Made by a program: the position numbers and the translations under genes. The notes under the pieces were generated by a model that was given only the letters and a program-made list of their open reading frames with translations, did not search any database and had not been told where the DNA came from. Shown here in pieces: positions 1 to 5,479 of a stretch of DNA of 6,717 nt. This DNA comes from Propionibacteriaceae bacterium (GTDB lineage: Bacteria; Actinomycetota; Actinomycetes; Propionibacteriales; Propionibacteriaceae), in the NCBI GenBank assembly GCA_031254155.1, contig JAIRVA010000246.1:1-6717 (forward strand). The letters are read 5' to 3'. Numbering within the stretch: the first letter of the stretch is position 1; the number at the start of each line of letters is the position of its first letter.

Positions 1-20
1 CGTTTTCATGCTTTCGCGGA
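1..20 (+). repeat. Left copy of a 20-bp inverted repeat flanking the MFS gene
   Basis: The sequence CGTTTTCATGCTTTCGCGGA matches the reverse complement of 1451-1470 at 19 of 20 positions; the only difference is G/A at position 10 of the repeat. The two copies point inward and enclose the MFS exporter gene and the 8-bp tandem repeats. This copy starts at the first base of the window, so it may extend further left. It is not palindromic in itself. It could be a terminal repeat of a mobile cassette or a duplicated regulator site, and the sequence does not decide between these. Confidence 0.75.
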
Positions 21-62
21 TGAAGGCTGGCTCTGAAACGATCCAATGCGAAGAAACGGTAC

Positions 63-110
63 GGCGAGTCGGCGAGTCGGCGGGTCGGCGGGTCGGCGGG
101 TCGGCGGGTA
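63..110. repeat. Six tandem 8-bp units downstream of the MFS gene
   Basis: The units run back to back: GGCGAGTC twice, GGCGGGTC three times, then GGCGGGTA once, 48 bp in all. The array is preceded by GGTAC and ends by creating another GTAC (108-111). It lies in the 3' untranslated region of the minus-strand MFS gene, 24 bp beyond its stop codon. The period is not a multiple of three and no plausible gene covers it, so it looks like a simple-sequence minisatellite that could vary in copy number by replication slippage. It has no hairpin with a T-run, so it is not an obvious terminator. Confidence 0.85.
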
Positions 111-133
111 CAGTGAGGGGACGTACGGACGCC

Positions 134-1411
134 TCAGGGGGAGGGCCTGACCGGCGCGTACAACTGGCTCGCCGGACCCCGGCGCACACTGAGGCAACCG
201 ACGAAGACCAGCCCGGCCGCGCCGCAGATCACGCACAGGATCCGGATGTCCACCACGTCGGCGAGGGGACCCATGATGGCAAGCCCCAGCGGGGCGGCGA
301 GGGTCATCAGAAATTGGACGAGCCCCATGGTCCGTCCGAGCAGAGGCGCGGGGATGAGCTCCTGGACCGATGTGTTGGCGGCGACGTTGAAACCCGGTGA
401 CGCCAGTCCGTACACTAGCATGACAAGGAAATACACCCAGATGTTCGGGGAGAGCCCGATGCCGACCGTGAGCAACCCCCATAGCGCCGTCGACAGCAGG
501 ATGAGCGTCATCCGGTTCCGGAAGCCGCCCCACGCGGCGAGCGCGAGACCGCCCAGAACCATGCCGCCGCTCCACAGGATCTCCGTCGCCGCCAGTTTCC
601 ATTGTTCCTCGCCGAAGAGCCGTACGACCAGGACCGGTGTCATCTGGGCGGGCGGCATGACGACGACCCACATCACAACGAGCAAGAGTACGACTCGCTT
701 CAGGGCCGGGATCGCCAGCGCGTACCGCGCCGCCTCGCCCAGGTGTGCCACCTGCCCGCGGAGCCCTTCCGGCGCCGCGGCCGGAGTGAGACGCGGGATG
801 GGCACGAAGATAACGCACGTCACCCCGATGGCCGCGGTCACGACGTCGATCAGGATGATGTAGCCGAGCGGTACGTAGACGAGCAGTACGGCGGCCAGCG
901 CCGGAGCGCCGATGAAGATCAGCGACTGGGCGGAACCGTTGACGGAGTTGATGCGCAGCAGCTTGTCGGGAGGTACAAGTTGGGGTACGGCGGCCATCAT
1001 CGAGGGTGACTGGATGCCGCCGCCGAAGCCGCGGGCGGCGAGCAGCAGGATGATGACCCACAGCTCCTCGTACCCCGACAACATCACAATCGCCAGGACG
1101 AGCGTGCAGGCGGCGACACTGAGGTCGGCCCCGATCATGAGGGCCTTGCGCGAGTAGCGGTCGGCGAGCAGTCCGCCGGGGATGGTCGTGAGCGCTCCGG
1201 CCAGGTTCGAGGCGATGAACAGCGACGCGTACTGCCAACCCGACCCCGTTTTCAAGGTGATATACCAGATGACGGCGTACGCCACGGTCGCGGACCCAAA
1301 CAATGATAGATTCTGACCGACGAGAAAGAGGGCAATCCGTCGCCCCCAGCTGGCCCAGTCCTCGGCCGCCGTGATGGGCTCGTCGGGCCGATCCTCAGCG
1401 GTTGACTCCAT
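134..1411 (-). CDS. MFS transporter, MFS_3/EntS-like drug or siderophore exporter
   Basis: This 425-residue integral membrane protein of the major facilitator superfamily is probably a proton-driven exporter. The N-terminal tail (residues 1-25) is acidic. About 12 hydrophobic helices follow from residue 26, with a longer central loop around 205-235. The segment GGLLADRYSRK (79-89) is the MFS motif A loop between helices 2 and 3. ARGFGGGIQSP (126-136) and VQELIPAPLLGR (349-360) are typical of the MFS_3 group, which includes EntS-type enterobactin exporters and MefA-type macrolide pumps. The ATG at 1411 was chosen because the hydrophobic core starts soon after it; the frame stays open far upstream only because of high GC. 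The upstream Shine-Dalgarno is weak. Substrate cannot be told from sequence. The gene stands alone, divergent from fsa, between inverted repeats at 1-20 and 1451-1470. Confidence 0.88.
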   Translation of the reverse strand: MESTAEDRPDEPITAAEDWASWGRRIALFLVGQNLSLFGSATVAYAVIWYITLKTGSGWQYASLFIASNLAGALTTIPGGLLADRYSRKALMIGADLSVAACTLVLAIVMLSGYEELWVIILLLAARGFGGGIQSPSMMAAVPQLVPPDKLLRINSVNGSAQSLIFIGAPALAAVLLVYVPLGYIILIDVVTAAIGVTCVIFVPIPRLTPAAAPEGLRGQVAHLGEAARYALAIPALKRVVLLLVVMWVVVMPPAQMTPVLVVRLFGEEQWKLAATEILWSGGMVLGGLALAAWGGFRNRMTLILLSTALWGLLTVGIGLSPNIWVYFLVMLVYGLASPGFNVAANTSVQELIPAPLLGRTMGLVQFLMTLAAPLGLAIMGPLADVVDIRILCVICGAAGLVFVGCLSVRRGPASQLYAPVRPSP

Positions 1412-1450
1412 GACCGTCAAGGCTACCAGCGCCAAGGCCGCCCCCGACCT

Positions 1451-1470
1451 TCCGCGAAAGTATGAAAACG
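1451..1470 (-). repeat. Right copy of the 20-bp inverted repeat, 40 bp upstream of the MFS start
   Basis: Read on the minus strand this is CGTTTTCATACTTTCGCGGA, differing from 1-20 at a single base. It sits 39 bp before the MFS start codon and includes CATACT, which resembles a -10 box (4 of 6 consensus positions), although no convincing -35 sits at the right distance. The repeat may therefore overlap the MFS promoter or an operator for it. The other reading is that 1-20 and 1451-1470 are the ends of a ~1.47-kb cassette. No transposase is visible between them. Confidence 0.75.
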
Positions 1471-1553
1471 CGCCGAAAACCGGCCATTTCGCTACCGCAA
1501 TCTCACAAACGGCGGGTGGCCCTGGATCCTCAGGGCGGCTGTGTGGGATTGCG

Positions 1554-1740
1554 GTACGGACGGGTGCGGATGAGACGGCGGAACGGACGGTACGGGGGAG
1601 CAGGGGGCGGCCGGGCGGAACGGGCGTACGGGCGAGCCGCGGGGGTACGGCCGGGCGGACGGACGGACGGTACCGGGGGAGCACCGGGGGTACGGCCGGG
1701 CGACCGGACGTACGGGGGAGCCCCGGGCCGACGACTGACC
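1554..1740 (+). repeat. Degenerate G-rich tandem array with GTAC-headed units of about 31-44 bp
   Basis: GTACSG words start at 1554, 1590, 1626, 1645, 1670, 1690, 1710 and 1741. Grouping them gives units at 1590-1625, 1626-1669, 1670-1709 and 1710-1740, each opening with GTAC(G/C)GG(G/C)GAGC or a one-base variant. The first three then carry a second module ending in GGCCGGGCG; in the second and third units that module is GGGGGTACGGCCGGGCG. The stretch 1554-1589 looks like a more decayed unit. G strongly outnumbers C on the plus strand. The array ends at the fsa promoter, so it could act as a regulatory or structural element for either divergent gene, but nothing in the sequence proves that. 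Confidence 0.7.
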
Positions 1741-1768
1741 GTACCGACTCCCCGGAGCGACAACTCGC

Positions 1769-1774
1769 TATACT
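1769..1774 (+). promoter_or_regulatory. Likely -10 box of the fsa promoter
   Basis: TATACT matches the sigma-70 type -10 consensus at 5 of 6 positions and is the only AT-rich hexamer just upstream of fsa. Transcription would start near 1780, leaving a leader of about 20 nt that is mostly ribosome binding site. The expected -35 position (about 1746-1751, GACTCC) is a poor match, so the promoter is either weak or activator-dependent. The last GTACCG of the upstream array lies directly at that position. Confidence 0.5.
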
Positions 1775-1787
1775 GTGATCGCAGAGC

Positions 1788-1794
1788 AAGGAGG
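1788..1794 (+). promoter_or_regulatory. fsa: Ribosome binding site that fixes the fsa start
   Basis: AAGGAGG is a near-perfect Shine-Dalgarno sequence four bases before the ATG at 1799. It settles the start: an in-frame GTG at 1775 directly abuts the -10 box and would lie upstream of the expected transcript start. Confidence 0.85.
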
Positions 1795-1798
1795 CCCC

Positions 1799-2470
1799 AT
1801 GGAAATACTGTTTGACACCGCCAACCTCGCGGATCTGGAGGAGTTGGTCCCCATCTACCCGGTGGCGGGGGTGACGACGAACCCGACCATCCTCAAGGCT
1901 GAGGGCAAGGTGGATTTCTACGAGCACGTCCACCGCATCCGGGAGATCATCGGCCCGCGCCGGACCCTCCACATCCAGGTTCTCGCACAGGACGCCGACG
2001 GGATCGTCGACGACGCCCACCGGTTGCTGGAGCGGGTCGACTCGCAGGTGTACGCGAAGATCCCGACCACCGAGCAGGGGATCGCCGCGATGCGCCGGCT
2101 GTCGGAGGAGGGGATCGGGGTCACGGCGACCGCGGTCTACTCCAAGACCCAGGGGATTCTCGCGATCGCGGCCGGGGCGTCGTACGTCGCGCCGTACTTC
2201 AACCGCATGGAAAGTCTCGACATCGACACCACCGCAACCATCAAAGCCTTGTCGCGGTTCATCGAGCGGCACGGGGCGAAGTGCAAGGTCATGGCGGCCA
2301 GTTTCAAGAACGTCGCCCAAGTCAGCGCGGCTTTCGAGGCCGGGGCGGCCGCGGTCACCGTACCGCCCCGCCTCCTGCAGGCCGCTCTCCACGCGCCCGA
2401 CATCCTGCAGGCGGTGGAAACGTTCGGCGCGGATTGGTACGAGACGTTCGGTACGCCGGGGCTGCCGTAG
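1799..2470 (+). CDS. fsa: Fructose-6-phosphate aldolase-type enzyme (TalC/FSA family)
   Basis: This 223-residue cytoplasmic class I aldolase matches the ~220-residue FSA/TalC group, not the ~315-residue classical transaldolases. Family landmarks in order are DTANLADLEEL (6-16), GVTTNPTIL (24-32), the Schiff-base lysine in YAKIPTT (Lys87), TATAVYS (109-115), YVAPYFNRM (129-137) and KVMAASFKN (around 170). E. coli FsaA positions a water molecule with Gln59, Thr109 and Tyr131; the equivalents here are Gln60, Thr111 and Tyr133. Transaldolases usually have Phe at the Tyr position, so aldol cleavage of fructose 6-phosphate to dihydroxyacetone and glyceraldehyde 3-phosphate is favoured. Transaldolase activity in the pentose phosphate pathway remains possible, since TalC proteins have it. 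The gene has its own promoter and is convergent with rsmA. Confidence 0.9.
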   Translation: MEILFDTANLADLEELVPIYPVAGVTTNPTILKAEGKVDFYEHVHRIREIIGPRRTLHIQVLAQDADGIVDDAHRLLERVDSQVYAKIPTTEQGIAAMRRLSEEGIGVTATAVYSKTQGILAIAAGASYVAPYFNRMESLDIDTTATIKALSRFIERHGAKCKVMAASFKNVAQVSAAFEAGAAAVTVPPRLLQAALHAPDILQAVETFGADWYETFGTPGLP

Positions 2471-2477
2471 GGCCTTG

Positions 2478-3329
2478 TCAGTCGGTGTTTCCTGGGAGGT
2501 ACGCCGACAGCCGCGCGAAGTCTTCAACCGACAGGGTCTCCCCACGGGCCTCGGGGGCGATGCCAGCCGCGAGCAGGGCGGGTACGGCACCCGCCCCGTA
2601 CCGACTCCCCAACACCGACCGTAGCATCTTCCGACGCTGGGAAAAACTCGCATCGATCAGGGAAAACGTTGCCACCCGCTCCGCCCGTGGCGGGTCGCGG
2701 CGCTCAAACCGGACCAACCCTGACTCGACATTGGGCGCTGGCCAGAAGACGGTGGGCGGCACGGTACCGACGCGGGTCGCGGCCGCGTACCACGCCAGTT
2801 TCGCCGACGGTACCCCGTACACGCGGCTCCCCGGCGGCGCGACCAGGCGGTCCGCGACCTCGAGCTGGACCATCACCAGGCCGCGCGTGATCGTGGGGAA
2901 CGTCGCCAACACGTGCAGGAGGACGGGGACGGCGATGTTGTAGGGCAGGTTGGCCACGAGCGTGGTGGGGGTTCCGGCGGGCCAACCGGGCTCATGCCCC
3001 GTGAGCTTCAACGCGTCGGCCTCGACCACGGTCAGATGATCCACCTTGTCAGACGCCAATTCTGCCATGGTCAGGGGGAGTTGCCGGGCGAGGGCCGGCT
3101 CAATCTCGACGGCCACCACGCGGGCGGAGGTGTGAAGCAGGCCGACCGTGAGGGAGCCCAGTCCGGGTCCGATTTCGAGGACGGTGTCCCCCGGTTGGAC
3201 ATCGGCCAGGTTGACGATCCGCCGGATCGTGTTGGCGTCGAACAGGAAGTTTTGCCCCCGCCCCTTGGAGGGCCGCAGGCCGAGGGCCGCCGCGAGGGTA
3301 CGGATGCGGGTGACATCAAGATAGGTCAC
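2478..3329 (-). CDS. rsmA: 16S rRNA dimethyladenosine transferase RsmA (KsgA)
   Basis: This 283-residue enzyme uses S-adenosylmethionine to dimethylate two adjacent adenines in the helix 45 loop of 16S rRNA during small-subunit maturation. Motifs in order are GRGQNFLFD (23-31), the SAM-binding EIGPGLGSLT (52-61), the acidic residue Glu75 after strand 2, EADALK (103-108), the catalytic NLPYN (127-131), PPTVFWPAPNVES (191-203) and the C-terminal FSQRRKMLRSVL (229-240). Length and motifs are complete. The start is GTG at 3329, preceded by GGTGGTG as a moderate Shine-Dalgarno; no better start fits the family N-terminus. It lies 30 bp downstream of tatD on the same strand and is probably cotranscribed. 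Loss of this enzyme gives kasugamycin resistance in bacteria studied. Its stop is 7 bp from that of fsa, with no visible terminator between them. Confidence 0.96.
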   Translation of the reverse strand: MTYLDVTRIRTLAAALGLRPSKGRGQNFLFDANTIRRIVNLADVQPGDTVLEIGPGLGSLTVGLLHTSARVVAVEIEPALARQLPLTMAELASDKVDHLTVVEADALKLTGHEPGWPAGTPTTLVANLPYNIAVPVLLHVLATFPTITRGLVMVQLEVADRLVAPPGSRVYGVPSAKLAWYAAATRVGTVPPTVFWPAPNVESGLVRFERRDPPRAERVATFSLIDASFSQRRKMLRSVLGSRYGAGAVPALLAAGIAPEARGETLSVEDFARLSAYLPGNTD

Positions 3330-3359
3330 AGTTCACCACCCGCGCGTCCGACGGCGTAC

Positions 3360-4223
3360 TCACGCTGCCCCCCACGGCCCGCCGTACGCCGCAAAGGCGT
3401 TCTCCCGCAGCCGCTCGCACGCCTCGCCCACGTCCCACCCGCGGAGCCGCGCGATGAACCGGACAGTGTACGGAACGAGGTACGGCCCGTTCGCGCGCCC
3501 ACGACAGGGTACGGGGGTGAGGTACGGCGCGTCGGTCTCGACCAACACCCGGTCTGCCGGGGCGACCGCCAACGCCCGTTGCAGATGCTGGTTTGCGTTG
3601 TACGTTGTCACTCCAGGAAAACTCAACCAGTACCCCCGCCGCGCGCACTCCTCGGCCAGGACCTCGTCCCCCGAGAACGCGTGCATCACCACGCGCGCGG
3701 GAGCCGGCGAATCGTCCAGAACCGCCAGGACATCCGCGTGGGCGTCCCGGTCGTGGATCATGAGGGTCAACCCGAGTTCGCACGCGAGCCGGATGTGCCG
3801 CGCGAACGCCTCCCGCTGCCGGGCCTGCGCGGCCGGGTCGGGTGTCCGGTAATAGTCCAGCCCGGTCTCGCCGACCGCCCGGACGTGCTCCCCTTGGACG
3901 GCCAACTGGGCGATCACGTCGAAGTCCGCCTCGTAGCGCTCCGGGTGCCGTGCCACCTCGTTCGGGTGCAGCGCGACGCCGGCGACCACGGCCGGGTGGG
4001 TCCGCGCCAGCGCCTCCCCCCACGCCGAGTCGGCCGCCGTATCCCCCGCCTGGACCACCGCTGTCACCCCGACCCGGGCGGCCAGTTCCAGCGATTCCTC
4101 GGCTGACAAGCCCGTACGTTCCGCGACCGAGTCCAGGTGGGTGTGCGAGTCGATGGTGGGTACGGGGAGGGGTTCCGGCAACCCCGGCAACCCCAACGCG
4201 GCGAGATCAACCATGCGTGCCAT
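3360..4223 (-). CDS. tatD: TatD family metal-dependent hydrolase (putative DNase)
   Basis: This 287-residue cytoplasmic TIM-barrel protein has the full TatD metal site: SHTHLD (His27, His29), GETGLDYY (Glu119, Asp123), IHDRDA (His157), MHAFSG (His181) and VETDAPYLTP (Asp231). Studied TatD proteins are magnesium-dependent nucleases, with 3'-5' exonuclease activity in E. coli, linked to DNA repair and DNA fragmentation; the role here is inferred from family. The ATG at 4223 was chosen. A GTG at 4232 and an ATG at 4214 are also in frame, and a weak GGGG upstream does not decide between them; the ~17 residues before the conserved core vary in this family. The frame stays open to 4370, but that part covers the promoter region. 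In many Firmicutes and actinobacteria tatD is followed by rnmV and rsmA; rnmV is absent here. Confidence 0.92.
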   Translation of the reverse strand: MARMVDLAALGLPGLPEPLPVPTIDSHTHLDSVAERTGLSAEESLELAARVGVTAVVQAGDTAADSAWGEALARTHPAVVAGVALHPNEVARHPERYEADFDVIAQLAVQGEHVRAVGETGLDYYRTPDPAAQARQREAFARHIRLACELGLTLMIHDRDAHADVLAVLDDSPAPARVVMHAFSGDEVLAEECARRGYWLSFPGVTTYNANQHLQRALAVAPADRVLVETDAPYLTPVPCRGRANGPYLVPYTVRFIARLRGWDVGEACERLRENAFAAYGGPWGAA

Positions 4224-4372
4224 TGTACTCACTGCCCCGCAGGGCGGTGGTGGCGCGGACACCGGCCCGGCTATAAAGACGATAGCTTTTATATTTCGCC
4301 CGGATAGCGTGTAACATAAAGGGGACGTTCGTACCCCCACCCGGGTCCACACTGAAGCCAAAGGAGTCATCC
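4224..4372. promoter_or_regulatory. Divergent promoter region between tatD and the ABC importer operon
   Basis: This 149-bp region has the most AT-rich core of the window (4272-4320). For tatD, a minus-strand -35 GTTACA (4315-4310) and -10 TATAAA (4293-4288) are 16 bp apart. For the importer, a plus-strand -35-like TTTATA (4288-4293) and -10-like TAACAT (4312-4317) are 18 bp apart; this pair is weaker. The two promoters would overlap face to face. TATAAA (4272-4277) and TTTATA (4288-4293) also form an inverted repeat with 10 bp between the arms. A small possible hairpin, GGGGAC/GTaCCCC with a GTTC loop and one bulged base, lies at 4321-4337. No iron-regulator box of DtxR or Fur type was recognised. 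Confidence 0.5.
4361..4366 (+). promoter_or_regulatory. Ribosome binding site of the binding-protein gene
   Basis: AAGGAG lies six bases before the ATG at 4373 and supports that start, which also gives a well-formed lipoprotein signal peptide. Confidence 0.8.
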
Positions 4373-5479
4373 ATGAAACTACGCCACATCGCTGTCCTTC
4401 CCGCGCTGGCGCTGGCCGTCAGCGGTCTCGCCGCCTGCAGCGGGAACTCGGCCGGCACCGCCACCACATCGGGCGGTACCTCCACGACCACCGCCTCCGC
4501 TACTTCGACCGGTACAACCCCGGCCAAGATCGGTGGGAAGCTGGTCGTCTACACCCCCAACGAACAGAACATGCTTGATGCCCTCATTCCGGTGTTCAAG
4601 GACGAGACCGGCATCGATGTCTCCCTTGTCACGGCGACAACGGGCGAGTTGTACACCCGCATTCAGAACGAGGCCAGCAACCCCCAGGGCGACGTCCTGT
4701 TCGGCGGCGGGGTCGCGCAGGCGATGGCCAACTCCGGGCTCTGGGCGCCGTACACCGCCGCGAACGACTCCGCGATGACCGCCATCGGCAAGAACGTGGG
4801 CGGCTACTCGACCCCCTACCAGGCCGACGGCTCGAATCTCCTTGTCAACACGGATAAGGTGGGCAGCCTCACGATTGCGGGGTACGCGGACCTGTTGAGC
4901 CCCGACCTCAAGGGCCAGATCGCGTTCGGCGATCCCGCCAACTCATCGTCGGCCTTCGCCCAGCTGACCAACATGCTCGCGGCCATGGGCGGCGAGAGTA
5001 CGGTCAACGCCAATTACACCTCTGACAAGGCCTGGAACTTCATCAAGCAGATCCTGCAGCAGACCGGTGGCAAGGCCATCGGCTCCTCGTCGCAGGTCGC
5101 CCAGGATCTCGCCCAGGGCGAGTACATCGTCGCGCTGACGTACGAAGCCCAGTCCCTCAACCAGGTCGCGGCCCAGATGCCCGTCAAGCTCGTCTACCCG
5201 AAGGAGGGCGCGGTCTTCCTGCCGTCCGGCGTGGAGATCATCAAAGGGGCCAAGAATCTTGACCAGGCCAAGGCGTTCTGCGACTGGATCCCGACGGCCG
5301 CGGCCCAGCAGCTCATCGCCGACAAGACGTCCGGCCGCCCGCTGCGCGACGGCATCCAGAAGCAGGGCGTACCCCTCTTGAGCGACATCAAGACCATCAC
5401 GGAGGATTCCGCGTACGTCTCCGCCCACCGCGACGAGATCATCGCCAAATACCAAGAGATCCTGGCCTCGGTGAGCTGA
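4373..5479 (+). CDS. ABC importer substrate-binding lipoprotein, Fe3+/AfuA/phosphonate-type
   Basis: This 368-residue binding protein captures a solute outside the membrane for the importer encoded downstream. Residues 1-21 are a lipoprotein signal peptide: KLRH, a hydrophobic stretch, then the lipobox LAAC, with Cys22 as lipid anchor. A Ser/Thr/Gly/Ala linker follows (23-50). The mature fold starts at GGKLVVYTPNEQ (54-65). TATTGELYTRIQNE (87-100) and GDVLFGGG (106-113) are typical of the type 2 periplasmic binding protein group that includes ferric-binding FbpA, hexose-phosphate-binding AfuA and 2-aminoethylphosphonate binders. The tandem Tyr-Tyr that holds iron in FbpA-like proteins is absent; the matching region reads YIVALTYEAQ (251-260). 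VYPKEGAVFLPSGVEIIKGAKN (274-295) resembles the AfuA/phosphonate side. The ligand is therefore unresolved. The gene ends in a TGATG overlap with the ATPase start. Confidence 0.88.
   Translation: MKLRHIAVLPALALAVSGLAACSGNSAGTATTSGGTSTTTASATSTGTTPAKIGGKLVVYTPNEQNMLDALIPVFKDETGIDVSLVTATTGELYTRIQNEASNPQGDVLFGGGVAQAMANSGLWAPYTAANDSAMTAIGKNVGGYSTPYQADGSNLLVNTDKVGSLTIAGYADLLSPDLKGQIAFGDPANSSSAFAQLTNMLAAMGGESTVNANYTSDKAWNFIKQILQQTGGKAIGSSSQVAQDLAQGEYIVALTYEAQSLNQVAAQMPVKLVYPKEGAVFLPSGVEIIKGAKNLDQAKAFCDWIPTAAAQQLIADKTSGRPLRDGIQKQGVPLLSDIKTITEDSAYVSAHRDEIIAKYQEILASVS

Larger units (their letters stand above)
1412..1798. other. 387-bp divergent intergenic region between the MFS gene and fsa
   Basis: No gene is supported here. 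The first part (1412-1550) holds the right inverted repeat and a relatively AT-rich stretch (about 1460-1510) that probably carries the MFS promoter. The second part (1554-1740) is the G-rich GTAC repeat array. The last part (1741-1798) holds the likely fsa -10 box and ribosome binding site. Open frames through this region give only Arg/Gly/Pro-rich low-complexity translations. Confidence 0.8.

Noticed and set aside
63..110. CRISPR array
   Set aside because: The units are 8 bp with no spacers between them, so this is a plain tandem repeat.
6..1238. Second minus-strand frame of 410 codons over the MFS gene
   Set aside because: It is an out-of-frame shadow with an Arg/His/Pro-rich translation; the MFS frame has clear membrane helices and motifs.
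1..1470. Complete insertion sequence
   Set aside because: The inverted repeats are present, but no transposase gene or target duplication can be seen, so only a repeat-bounded block is reported.
1371..1815. Plus-strand open frames across the MFS-fsa gap
   Set aside because: They translate repeats into low-complexity Arg/Gly sequence, have no ribosome site, and run into the fsa start region.
2471..2477. Bidirectional terminator between fsa and rsmA
   Set aside because: The gap is only 7 bp and no GC-rich hairpin with a T-run is visible around it.
134..2653. Very long minus-strand open frame that would extend the MFS protein to 839 residues
   Set aside because: The part upstream of 1411 runs through the repeat array and antisense to fsa, and its translation is Arg/Pro/Gly-rich without family features. 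The open frame is a product of high GC.
3331..3337. PHO-box-like GTTCACC between rsmA and tatD
   Set aside because: Only one heptamer is present, without the direct-repeat partners a PHO box needs, and no promoter context.
2913..4106. Plus-strand 397-codon frame opposite rsmA and tatD
   Set aside because: It lies antisense to two well-supported genes and has no recognisable domain.
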